DNA of 18,310 nucleotides from the NCBI GenBank assembly GCA_964565615.1, contig CAZMFO010000018.1, positions 1 to 18,310 on the forward strand, written 5' to 3'. The DNA comes from HK-STAS-PATE-36 sp964565615. Its GTDB lineage: Bacteria > Patescibacteriota > Saccharimonadia > Saccharimonadales > JAGQNJ01. Position 1 is the first letter of the stretch, and every line of letters starts with the position of its first letter. The notes beneath the pieces were generated by a model that had not been told where the DNA came from, ran no database searches, and saw only the letters and a list, made by a program, of their open reading frames with translations. Positions 1 through 7,576 of this stretch are shown piece after piece. A program made the translations under genes and the position numbers.

Positions 1-1060
1 ATAGAATTGTGTTTTTGGTGGCTGATGTCGCTATTGAAACTAACGTAACTAGAGTAGCTTCGTTAAGCCATCGCCCTATTCTTGTTTGCTGTATCCTCTC
101 TACTAAAGCATTTGTGCGAGAATAACTTGCTTCAGTACGGGCATCAGTTCTAACTTGCCCAAGATCAATAACGGCGTTAGCCATTATATCTTCCACGCCT
201 CGATTATGCCTTACCATAGACCTAACATTCTGGGCAACTAGCAATAGATTATCGGCAAACATACGACCTTCACCCAACAACTCACTGTTTGTTTGAGCTA
301 GTTCAGCTAATACTCTGTTCTTTTCTTCTTCAAAGTTATCATCATCAAGCTCTCCACGAGCGTATCTACTAATAAGATCATTAACTGCACCCCTAATTGC
401 TACTGCCTCTGGGTCAGTTTCGTTATTTATTCTCCGATAAGTCTCGCCAGATTCTTCGCTTAGCATCTGGTCGATATTTTGATGGGTAAGCTTCTCTATA
501 ACCGATTGCTCTATCTCGTCCTGAGAAACTGCCCCTTCTGGACGATTAACATATAGTTCGCCTGACTGCAAAATAGCATTTCTGGCTCTTAATTCTCCTC
601 TATCGAGATGAACATTCTTAAATACCCCTCCGTACCATATTTTGCGGAGCCAACCTCTAACACCCCTGCCTTGAGTTCTTCGATCATTCTCTGCCCCTGC
701 AATGTCTCGGGCTTCGGCAGAGACACTTCTGTCTAGATTACCAATCGCGATCTTAATTGGCTGATTGCTTTCAGCACTGTTTACTGCTGTAGGTGCTGGT
801 TCTATTGGCCCTGCCGGTGGCTCTGCTAGTTCTATTGGCCCTGCCGGTGGCTCTGCTAGTCCTGGTGGTTCCACCGCAGGAGAATCTACCCTAGCCGAGT
901 CGTCATCGTCTAACGTCCAAGGTTCGTGTGTCATAGAGGCAATGGCCCCCTCACCGATGCCCTGAGCATCCGCCATTTCCCGATTTCGCTGTAAATCATC
1001 CTCTGAAACAGGCCTTAGCCGAGCATTGCTAGAATGTGTTGATCCGGGTTCTCCATCCAT
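1..1060 (-). CDS. Large acidic Pro-rich/coiled-coil protein, C-terminus outside window
   Basis: An uninterrupted minus-strand frame opens with ATG at 1060 and runs off the left edge, giving 353 visible residues; I translated it by hand. I recognise no named domain. Residues 14-56 carry a motif (RPVSEDDL, then GIGEGAIASM, then EPWT) that is nearly repeated at residues 61-101 of the 667-aa protein of the same operon. A Pro/Ala/Glu linker follows (about 57-95) with two identical ten-residue units. A basic Trp-containing patch (about 129-149) and a mostly helical, charged region to about 335 come next. The visible end (LVTLVSIAT) may begin a membrane segment. The start lies 4 nt after the stop of the upstream DUF5663 gene, with AGGA about ten bases ahead, so translation is probably coupled. 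Two other ATGs nearby (1056, 1064) are in frames that stop quickly. The function is unknown; a structural or envelope-associated role is only a guess. Confidence 0.8.
   Translation of the reverse strand, partial: MDGEPGSTHSSNARLRPVSEDDLQRNREMADAQGIGEGAIASMTHEPWTLDDDDSARVDSPAVEPPGLAEPPAGPIELAEPPAGPIEPAPTAVNSAESNQPIKIAIGNLDRSVSAEARDIAGAENDRRTQGRGVRGWLRKIWYGGVFKNVHLDRGELRARNAILQSGELYVNRPEGAVSQDEIEQSVIEKLTHQNIDQMLSEESGETYRRINNETDPEAVAIRGAVNDLISRYARGELDDDNFEEEKNRVLAELAQTNSELLGEGRMFADNLLLVAQNVRSMVRHNRGVEDIMANAVIDLGQVRTDARTEASYSRTNALVERIQQTRIGRWLNEATLVTLVSIATSATKNTIL
801..860. repeat. Two exact tandem copies of a 30-bp unit
   Basis: Bases 801-830 and 831-860 are identical. The unit is a multiple of three and lies in frame in the large partial gene, encoding two copies of the decapeptide LAEPPAGPIE (in register) in the proline-rich linker. 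A third, degraded start of the unit appears to border it. Such a repeat can expand or contract by slippage without breaking the frame. Confidence 0.95.
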
Positions 1061-1064
1061 ACAT

Positions 1065-1364
1065 TTATGATCCTAGATAAGAAACCCTAAACCTTACCAG
1101 TTCTTTTGTGGTTATCTCATTAACGGGTACGTTATTGTCTTCAAAAAAAGTTCTAAGCTTTGTTGAATCCTGATCGTTTACCAACTTTTCAAACTCATCA
1201 AACTGGCTATCGGAAAGATGGTTAATTAATGCTCTGGTGATTTGACTTTCTAGTTTCTTTGCCAAATCATCAATTAGCTTATCTTTAATGTCCTGATCAA
1301 CCCCTGTTAGGTTCTTTTGATCTATTATATCTGTAACGTATTTTTTTAGTTCTTCTGATTGCAT
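1065..1364 (-). CDS. Small DUF5663-like protein, second copy (99 aa)
   Basis: A soluble, highly charged, mostly helical protein with no signal peptide or membrane segment. It aligns along its whole length with the 109-aa product just upstream. Shared features are LTGVD then DxxKDKLIDDL near residues 19-34, a central helix with a basic R then LxxxL (about 43-50), an FxxLVxDQD stretch (about 57-66), and a closing TTKELVRF helix (about 85-92). I assign the family (DUF5663, common in Patescibacteria, function unknown) from memory of this pattern, so the name is less certain than the paralogy. An AGGA motif six to seven bases before the ATG supports the start. It is the third gene of the operon and ends 4 nt before the partial large gene. 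A chaperone or adaptor for the large proteins is possible but untested. Confidence 0.8.
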   Translation of the reverse strand: MQSEELKKYVTDIIDQKNLTGVDQDIKDKLIDDLAKKLESQITRALINHLSDSQFDEFEKLVNDQDSTKLRTFFEDNNVPVNEITTKELVRFRVSYLGS

Positions 1365-1486
1365 ATTATTCCTATCTTCTTACGTTTGTATTTTACATCA
1401 ATAAACGCCTAAACCGCAAGAGTTACGACAGTTAGCAATCTATCAATCTCTGCTATCTAAAGTAGGACAAAATCCACATCTGTAAG

Positions 1487-1816
1487 CTAATTATCTTCTG
1501 GAATCTGGGCTTTGTTCATTATATTTGCAGATGTATCTTTGATTTCTTGTTTAAACTTATCTAGTTCTTCTTTGGCGATATCTTGATAATTTGGAACATT
1601 GTCTTTAATCCATTGCTGAGCTTCTTGATCTTTACCAGCATCGGTTAGCTTATTTAGTTCTGTTAGCTTGTCCTCGCCCAAGACTTCTGCAATACGCATA
1701 CCCATTCTTAAATTAAGTGATTTGTATAAACTTGCCAGTAAGGCGTTTTTGTCATCCTCATCTAGGCCTGTTATTCCTAGCTCGTTAAGTAGTGTCTCGT
1801 CTATCTGCAACTGCAT
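1487..1816 (-). CDS. Small DUF5663-like protein, first copy (109 aa)
   Basis: A soluble acidic helical protein with the pattern LLNELGITGLDEDDKNALL near residues 9-27, then LRMGMRIAEVL (about 36-46), LTxLNKL (51-57) and EELDKFKQEI (83-92). This order of helices matches what I remember of DUF5663, a small family of unknown function widespread in Patescibacteria. It is a paralogue of the 99-aa product encoded 122 bp downstream. A good ribosome binding site (AAAGGA) precedes the ATG. The gene follows the 667-aa gene by 31 bp and is probably cotranscribed. The arrangement large-small-small-large in one operon suggests a duplicated pair in which each small protein serves a large one; this is inference from order only. 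Confidence 0.82.
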   Translation of the reverse strand: MQLQIDETLLNELGITGLDEDDKNALLASLYKSLNLRMGMRIAEVLGEDKLTELNKLTDAGKDQEAQQWIKDNVPNYQDIAKEELDKFKQEIKDTSANIMNKAQIPEDN

Positions 1817-1847
1817 AATGTTTCCTTTCTCTTATTTTGTTACCTTA

Positions 1848-3851
1848 CTAAATTGTTGCGTTGCCCGCTTGTATTGCCTCAAAAATATCTTGATGAGAAG
1901 CGCCCGCAGGTGCATTCTTTACTAGATCAAGCAATCTATCTGCATTGTTAATAGTCCAAGCGTGCCCCAAACCTGGAGTCCCGGCAACTTGCCCAACGAC
2001 TTGATTGTAAAGCTTGCTTTGATCTGGCGAAAGTTGACCCTTAACGCCCTCCCAAATCTTGTTTACGGCATCCATCTCTGGATCGACTCCCGCAATTCCT
2101 GGGTTCTTAGAAAGATTCCCAAAGAACTCGTTAGCTCTTTGTGCACCATTTGGTTCGGCAGTTTGCAGACCAAAGTACCTATCCTGATCAAGTGTATCGT
2201 AGGCACCTGTAGGGTTTGTCGGAGGCACATCCTCACCCGGACCGGGTGCCGGAGTTTTATCGCCATCAATTAAATGATCACCAAGCCAAGCACCAAGTAA
2301 TGCACCTCCGGCACCTATTGCCGCGCTGACTACCATACCTTTTATTGCTCGTTGATCATTGATCTTCTTGGTATCTATTGTCTGCTTATACAATAGTCCG
2401 TTTACCAAATCTTGCTCAACTAATTCGTCTCTGCTCTCTATTGCGGTTATTAGATCAGCTATACCTTGCTTTCGTCTTTCTGCCTTTTCAGTTACTACAG
2501 ACTCTGCGCTAGCATTCCTTTTTATGGTATTGCCCACCAGACCCTTTGTAATAGATCTGGCCCCAGCTAAGCCCAAAAATGCGCCAGCACCACCGCCAGC
2601 CAAAATTGGTGCACCAACAATACCAATACCAACACCAATTGGACCCGCAACTAATGCCATTACTGCACCTTTTTTAATTGCACCCTTTACCCCACTCTGC
2701 TTGCTCCACCATTTGTAGAATCCTTTAAAAACCTTACTGTCAATCGCCTGTTGTTCGTGATTATATTGTGCATCTATCAATTTTGTCCCCTCTACGGCAA
2801 CGCCAAAGTTGACTGCACTCCGGATTTGCTCGTGAGGCAACCCGTTACTAACAAGCGCTCTTACCGCCTCAACACCAGCCCTTTCAACAGCTTCTTCGTA
2901 AGCTATCCTAGCTTGCTCAACCTTTTTGCTACTAAACTTAATAGAAAAGAAGGTGGAGCTTTCTCTGCCAGCCTTCATTCTGGCATATTCTTCTCTGGCT
3001 ATGGCAAGCTCGGCTTCTGCCCTTTCTAACTCTGGTGTTCGAGGAATATCGGGTAGTTCTGGTAAGGGTTCTACTGGAGGCTCTTCTGTTGGCTCCGTGG
3101 GCTCAGTAGGATCAACTGGATCAGTTGGGTCTCGAGGAGGCTCTTCTGCAGAGCTATCTGGAGATATTTCACCCCAGAACTCATCGTGAACTCTAGCGTG
3201 AGCATCAGCCGAAGTTGCACCCCCTTCTTCTAGCTCGTCAATCCGACCCGAAACAGCATCTCCAATTCGTTCGTATGGGGTTCTTATGTCGCTCTCTATG
3301 CCAGTAAATTCGTCTTGCATTCGTGTTTCTGCCTCTGACTCGCTAAGTCCTTGACCAATTAAATCGGTTTTGCGCTTATCGTATGCTTCTTGAAATTGGT
3401 TCTGGGGATCAGTATTTGCGTCAGCAGTTAATGGAGCTTCAGCTGGTTGTGGCGACTCTGCAGGTTGCTCAATGGATTCTGCCGGCTCTAGCGGTTCAAC
3501 TGATGCTTCTGGTTCAACAGGGGCCTCCACAGGAGGGTCAGTCTTGGTAGAAGTATCTTCGTCAAATGTCCATGGTTCAATGGCCATTGAGGCTATTGCC
3601 CCATCGCCGATACCCTCATCGCTTGCCTTATCTCTAAACTTGCCTAAATCATCTTCTGTTACTGGCCTAACGCCATGCCCCTGATCAGAAGAGACTTCTA
3701 TGCTGTCGGGTGTTGCAGATCTAGACCTTAATGCTTGACCAACCTCACCACCCTGCTCTAGGTATTCTTTATAAGTTAACCCTGTAGATGGATCGTAACC
3801 AGAGGGAGTTTCTTCTGGTGGTAAGGTAGCTTTTGGTGGTTGTTCTGACAT
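1848..3851 (-). CDS. 667-aa Pro-rich, coiled-coil, Gly/Ala-hydrophobic protein of unknown function
   Basis: First gene of a four-gene minus-strand operon. I do not recognise a family. Layout: residues 1-60 polar; 61-101 the motif RPVTEDDL, GIGDGAIASM, EPWT, shared with the partial gene at the left edge; 105-145 Pro/Glu-rich linker; 150-230 two related helical repeats, each ending in DEF (about 159-186 and 203-230); 232-270 a Pro/Thr/Glu linker with PTEPTEPTE; 271-335 charged helix, probably coiled coil; 395-432 a Gly/Ala hydrophobic stretch; 504-528 a second such stretch (GAGGALLGAWLGD); then a Pro-rich spacer and a soluble C-terminal domain (about 550-667). There is no N-terminal signal peptide. 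The hydrophobic stretches could be membrane hairpins or glycine-zipper segments. AAAGGA lies before the ATG. It is likely a membrane-associated scaffold, but the function is unknown. Confidence 0.85.
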   Translation of the reverse strand: MSEQPPKATLPPEETPSGYDPSTGLTYKEYLEQGGEVGQALRSRSATPDSIEVSSDQGHGVRPVTEDDLGKFRDKASDEGIGDGAIASMAIEPWTFDEDTSTKTDPPVEAPVEPEASVEPLEPAESIEQPAESPQPAEAPLTADANTDPQNQFQEAYDKRKTDLIGQGLSESEAETRMQDEFTGIESDIRTPYERIGDAVSGRIDELEEGGATSADAHARVHDEFWGEISPDSSAEEPPRDPTDPVDPTEPTEPTEEPPVEPLPELPDIPRTPELERAEAELAIAREEYARMKAGRESSTFFSIKFSSKKVEQARIAYEEAVERAGVEAVRALVSNGLPHEQIRSAVNFGVAVEGTKLIDAQYNHEQQAIDSKVFKGFYKWWSKQSGVKGAIKKGAVMALVAGPIGVGIGIVGAPILAGGGAGAFLGLAGARSITKGLVGNTIKRNASAESVVTEKAERRKQGIADLITAIESRDELVEQDLVNGLLYKQTIDTKKINDQRAIKGMVVSAAIGAGGALLGAWLGDHLIDGDKTPAPGPGEDVPPTNPTGAYDTLDQDRYFGLQTAEPNGAQRANEFFGNLSKNPGIAGVDPEMDAVNKIWEGVKGQLSPDQSKLYNQVVGQVAGTPGLGHAWTINNADRLLDLVKNAPAGASHQDIFEAIQAGNATI

Positions 3852-3887
3852 TTTTTTCCTTTACTTGTTTTAATTCATTATGCTTAA

Positions 3888-3916
3888 ATAGTACGCTTGC
3901 TGATAATAATTATCAA
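3888..3916 (-). promoter_or_regulatory. Probable promoter of the 667-aa/DUF5663 operon
   Basis: On the minus strand, TTGATA (3916-3911) and TACTAT (3893-3888) are separated by 17 bp. They match the sigma-70 consensus at 5/6 and 4/6 positions and lie about 40 bp before the ATG at 3851. The -35 box sits inside an inverted repeat. Confidence 0.55.
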
Positions 3917-3934
3917 GCTTTATTATGCGCAAGC
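3895..3934. repeat. Inverted repeat over the -35 region of the 667-aa operon
   Basis: The arms at 3895-3908 and 3921-3934 are inverted copies of 14 bp with two mismatches. A second, perfect palindrome (TGATAAT-A-ATTATCA, 3901-3915) overlaps it. The repeat covers the spacer and -35 box of the predicted promoter, as expected for an operator. No long T-run follows on either strand, so a terminator is less likely. Confidence 0.6.
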
Positions 3935-3963
3935 AATATTCTAAACTAATACATCCTAGAAGT

Positions 3964-4374
3964 TCAGTCAAGTTTTGGGAGGGAGATACCGGTTTTTTTG
4001 CTTACCTCTTTTGCCCACTCAAACAAAGTATTCATCTTTTGTTCTAACTCTTTTTTATCTTGTTTGGTAAGATTTTGCTCGCTCTTCTTTTCTAACGCTA
4101 CAATCCGGTCATATATTTCGGCAATATCACTCTCTATGCCACTTAAACGGCTATCTATGCTTTCTATCCATTCGTGCATTTCATTATACTGACGCTCAAG
4201 ACGATAAAGTCGATTCTCGATACTATCTAATCTTGCATCTACTTGCTCAAAACGCTTGCCTACTTGCTCAAAACGCTCACCAACTATATTAAATTGGTCA
4301 CTCACCATATCTGCTAAGCTGGCGATTGATTCGGCAATATCATCCAAACTAGCTTCGTCTTTTTGAACACTCAT
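3964..4374 (-). CDS. Small coiled-coil protein (136 aa)
   Basis: A hydrophilic protein whose central part (about residues 25-105) is a continuous heptad-type coiled coil with repeated units such as RFEQVGKRFEQVDARL and IESIDSRLSGIESDI. It has no membrane segment and no signal peptide. The C-terminal 30 residues are a charged helix ending in GISLPKLD. Short coiled-coil proteins with repeated FEQV/RLDSIE units occur in many bacterial groups and have no assigned function. The gene starts 26 bp after the stop of the histidine kinase gene, but a TATAAT lies only 6 bp before the ATG, so it may also have its own leaderless transcript. An oligomeric tether or partner for the kinase is possible from position alone. 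Confidence 0.8.
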   Translation of the reverse strand: MSVQKDEASLDDIAESIASLADMVSDQFNIVGERFEQVGKRFEQVDARLDSIENRLYRLERQYNEMHEWIESIDSRLSGIESDIAEIYDRIVALEKKSEQNLTKQDKKELEQKMNTLFEWAKEVSKKTGISLPKLD

Positions 4375-4380
4375 ACTTCT

Positions 4381-4386
4381 ATTATA
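4381..4386 (-). promoter_or_regulatory. TATAAT six bases before the coiled-coil gene start
   Basis: A perfect -10 hexamer (minus strand) ends 6 bp before the ATG at 4374. This would place the transcription start at or next to the ATG, giving a leaderless mRNA. The matching -35 region (about 4404-4409) fits the consensus poorly (3/6). Confidence 0.4.
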
Positions 4387-4400
4387 CGCCTCGGAAAGAA

Positions 4401-6602
4401 TTATGCTGATGTCGTATGTACTACGCCCTTATAGTTTTCTGGCAACAATCGATCCTTAGAAAAGCTAAACCCAAAAATACTACCTTTATTCTCTTGCGAA
4501 CTAAAGATAATTGATCCGCTTTGGGCTATAACCACCTTCTTCGCCATAAATAACCCCAAGCCAGTACCGTCTGGTCGTGCCTTTTTAGCATTGCCAGCTC
4601 GATAGAACTTCGTAAATAAATGATGCTGTTCGGCTTTTGGAACGCCAATTCCATTATCGGTCACCGTAAATTCTACTGTCTTTCCTTTGTCTGCTAAAGC
4701 TACGGCAATATGCCCACCAGCAGGTGTATAATATATTGCGTTGTCAACAAAGTTCATAATTACTTGGCGTATCTTTACCTCATCAAGCATTAAAGTAGGA
4801 AAGTCTTTAGGACAAACAAAATCTATTTTTAGGTTTTTGGCCTTGGCTGTTTCAATCAATTGATCAATTTCTCCGTTAATCACCTCTGTTAAATTAGTTT
4901 CCTTAGCTTCAATCACAAATTTTCCTGTTCTCAACCTAGAAACATTCAATAAGTCTGCTATTAAATAAACCATTTGTTGAGAGCTAATAAATGCCTTGCC
5001 TAAAAGCTCTGATTGTTTACCACTAATCTTGCCAACATCACCCTCCAAAACCATACTTAAATAACCCTTAATGGTAGTTAGTGGTGTTCGTAACTGATGA
5101 GACGCCATACTAATAAAATCGTCCTTAGTCTGATCTAGCTCTACTAAACGATTATTTGCCGAACGCAACCTCTTGGTGGCATCATCAACCCTTCCTTGCA
5201 AAGTAATGTTAAAGTTCTGGATTTCCTCAAACCTTAATGCGTTTTGAATAGCAATCACTAACTCGTCGGCAATAATTTCTAACACTTGCAAATCTTGCTT
5301 GGTATATTGCCCACCGCTCTTTTTATCCCCTAAAACAATATAACCCAACCCCTCTTGGACTTTATTTGGCGTATCAGTTAGGCGTACTAACAAAGCAATG
5401 TTATTTTTATGCAATAAATCTTTTAGTTTTGGTTCGGTATCCTCTAGCTCATCTACAATAATACTTTTTTGTCTCATTTTTGGAGTAATACTTCTCACAA
5501 ATTCAATATCTTTTTGACTAAACTGTCGATCGCTTGTTCCGATAATCCGTTGTGGAGAATCCTCGATTTTCTTTATTCCAAACAGCACAAATTCTGACCG
5601 TATAGATTTGTTTATCTCTTCGGCACTACTTTTTAATAACTTATTAATATCTAGTGTTGAAACCAATATCTTATTGAGTCCATCAAGTAGCTCCTGCGAG
5701 TCATACGCGTCACGATAAAATAACTTGTTACTAAGCCTATCAAAAAAACGCTTTAAGGGCTGAAAGGTAAACGCCAAAACAACAGCAAGCAAAGTATAGA
5801 CAACTTGTTGACCACCCCTGCTTAAGCTAGAGCTAAACACATCAACCACATTAAACGCCAAAACACCATAAAGAGTCGCCAACATTGTAATCGAAAGGGC
5901 ATACCCAACCGTCCGCGCAACAACCAACCGAACATCAAACAACCGATGCTTAAATATTGCAATAAAGGCTCCTGCAACAAAAACTGTCACAGCAACTGGA
6001 GATAAAAGATTGCTGCCCCCCACATTACTGAACAGCAAGCCACCCACAATCCCAATCAGACCAGATAAAATAGTAGCTAGAATTATATACTGTGATTGCC
6101 TCAACAAGTCTTTATTCTTTTCTTTTTTCGCGAAATACTTTATCCAAACAATTGCAAAGGCAAAAACTGCAATCGTATAAAAACCCTGAAGTACATACAA
6201 TATACTTGAAGACTTAATATTAACACCCGTTGAGCCAGAACTAACTTCGAGCGCCATCCATCCCAGCACAGATGAAAGAGCAAATAATATCGAGGTAGCT
6301 ATTAGAAGACTATTCACTAATCTACTTGTTACTCCTACATATTTTTCAGCAAACAAGAACAGCAACAATGGAGCAAAGCTACCAACAAATATAGCCACAT
6401 TTAAGGTAAATAAACTATTGCTATTATTAAGCTCATCAGAAATCCATAATAGAACTAGCCAAACAATTAATGTTACCAAAAAATATCCAAAGTACTTTAC
6501 TTCTTGTCGTTTCCTCGCATGACTTCTCATCAATACTAAAAACATAAAAACAAGAACCAGAATTGGCACAGAATATGCTATTGTAAGTATTAATGTTGAC
6601 AT
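4401..6602 (-). CDS. Membrane sensor histidine kinase with GAF-like domain
   Basis: 733 aa. The N-terminal part (about residues 4-285) has around nine hydrophobic segments, resembling the 7TM-type sensory region of membrane histidine kinases plus two extra helices. A GAF-like domain (about 300-460) and a short coiled coil (462-492) follow. The HisKA dimerisation domain has the phospho-acceptor motif FISMASHQLRTPL with His502. The ATPase domain shows the N box (NFVDNAIYYTP, 617-627), the G1 box (VTDNGIGVP, 647-655), the F-box region (FTKFYRA) and the G2 box (GTGLGLFMAKKV). All catalytic motifs are intact, so it should autophosphorylate at the membrane. No response regulator is adjacent; the nearest are three receiver-only proteins 3.4-5 kb away. 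No clear Shine-Dalgarno sequence precedes the ATG. Its signal is unknown. Confidence 0.95.
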   Translation of the reverse strand: MSTLILTIAYSVPILVLVFMFLVLMRSHARKRQEVKYFGYFLVTLIVWLVLLWISDELNNSNSLFTLNVAIFVGSFAPLLLFLFAEKYVGVTSRLVNSLLIATSILFALSSVLGWMALEVSSGSTGVNIKSSSILYVLQGFYTIAVFAFAIVWIKYFAKKEKNKDLLRQSQYIILATILSGLIGIVGGLLFSNVGGSNLLSPVAVTVFVAGAFIAIFKHRLFDVRLVVARTVGYALSITMLATLYGVLAFNVVDVFSSSLSRGGQQVVYTLLAVVLAFTFQPLKRFFDRLSNKLFYRDAYDSQELLDGLNKILVSTLDINKLLKSSAEEINKSIRSEFVLFGIKKIEDSPQRIIGTSDRQFSQKDIEFVRSITPKMRQKSIIVDELEDTEPKLKDLLHKNNIALLVRLTDTPNKVQEGLGYIVLGDKKSGGQYTKQDLQVLEIIADELVIAIQNALRFEEIQNFNITLQGRVDDATKRLRSANNRLVELDQTKDDFISMASHQLRTPLTTIKGYLSMVLEGDVGKISGKQSELLGKAFISSQQMVYLIADLLNVSRLRTGKFVIEAKETNLTEVINGEIDQLIETAKAKNLKIDFVCPKDFPTLMLDEVKIRQVIMNFVDNAIYYTPAGGHIAVALADKGKTVEFTVTDNGIGVPKAEQHHLFTKFYRAGNAKKARPDGTGLGLFMAKKVVIAQSGSIIFSSQENKGSIFGFSFSKDRLLPENYKGVVHTTSA

Positions 6603-6652
6603 AATAATGTTAAAGCAAGGTTTAATTAATCACGAGTAACGACTCAATATTT

Positions 6653-7576
6653 ATGCTCACTTTTAATACTATAACAGAGTCCGACGCAAATTTAATTGAA
6701 AACTATGTTAATAGTTTTGAGCCATACTCTGATTTTAACTTTGTAAGCATCTATAGTTGGGCAAAGCATTCTCAAGCAAAATATTGTATTACAGAAGATT
6801 GCCTGTACTTGATGCTACCTGACTATACGACCCAAAAGCCTATTTTTACGCTTTTATGCAAAAAAAAACATCGCCAAAACTTAAATCTTTACAGCTTATG
6901 GCTACAACAAAATAATTACGATGTTAGATTTGACCTTGTACCGCAAATAGTTATTGAGGGACTGCAAACAATGCTCTTAGAGGAATCAGAGAGATGGATT
7001 TTATACGAAGATAGAGATTCGTTTGACTATATCATCGATACAGCTCTTACAACACATATGTACGGGAATCGGTATTCCGATTTTAGATATAAACTTTCAC
7101 TTTTTGATAGAACACACGATGATGATCTTGAGATAAAAAACCTTAACCCCAAAGATAAAGGGCAAGTTATGGCAGCCCTAAAGCTTGGAGACAAATGGGC
7201 GCGTAGCAGAAATCAGGTAGTCGACTTTTATGAAGATGAGCTCCTTGCCTATTCTAGATTTCTACAACTCGCAAGCAGCAAGCCAAGTATTGACTACATT
7301 GCTATATATGAAAAAAATAGCCTGATCGCACTCGCATCGTTTGAAATTGTTAATAAAGACTACGCGATTGGCCATTTTCTAAAATTTAATCCTGCATACA
7401 AGGGCGTCTACTATAAACTCGTTCATGAGGTTTGCAAAAGACTATACGAGCGAAAAGTTAAACTCATAAACATAGAGCAAGATTTGGGAATTCAGGGATT
7501 ACGATCCGCCAAATCTCACCTAAGACCTGTGGGTTATTTGAAAAAGTACTCTCTTAGCTTAATTAACCAAAACTAA
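6653..7576 (+). CDS. DUF2156 / lysyl-phosphatidylglycerol synthase C-terminal-like transferase
   Basis: 307 aa, cytosolic, without membrane segments. The N-terminus (ITESDANLIENYV, then SDFNFVSIYSWAK at about 31-43) and the C-terminus (LINIEQDLGIQGLRSAKSHLRP, about 273-294, split by a short step before YLKKYSLSL) match the stand-alone DUF2156 family, whose fold is the double-GNAT aminoacyl-transferase domain of MprF. Known relatives transfer amino acids from aminoacyl-tRNA to lipids or act on unknown acceptors; the substrate here cannot be told. The MprF flippase domain is absent. The gene is divergent from the histidine kinase with only 50 bp between them and has no clear ribosome binding site. 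Its 3' end overlaps the convergent GNAT-like gene by 14 bp. Confidence 0.85.
   Translation: MLTFNTITESDANLIENYVNSFEPYSDFNFVSIYSWAKHSQAKYCITEDCLYLMLPDYTTQKPIFTLLCKKKHRQNLNLYSLWLQQNNYDVRFDLVPQIVIEGLQTMLLEESERWILYEDRDSFDYIIDTALTTHMYGNRYSDFRYKLSLFDRTHDDDLEIKNLNPKDKGQVMAALKLGDKWARSRNQVVDFYEDELLAYSRFLQLASSKPSIDYIAIYEKNSLIALASFEIVNKDYAIGHFLKFNPAYKGVYYKLVHEVCKRLYERKVKLINIEQDLGIQGLRSAKSHLRPVGYLKKYSLSLINQN

Noticed and set aside
1..3851. Type IV secretion or conjugation cluster
   Set aside because: Large membrane-associated proteins suggested it, but no VirB4, VirD4, VirB6 or PrgI motifs are visible.
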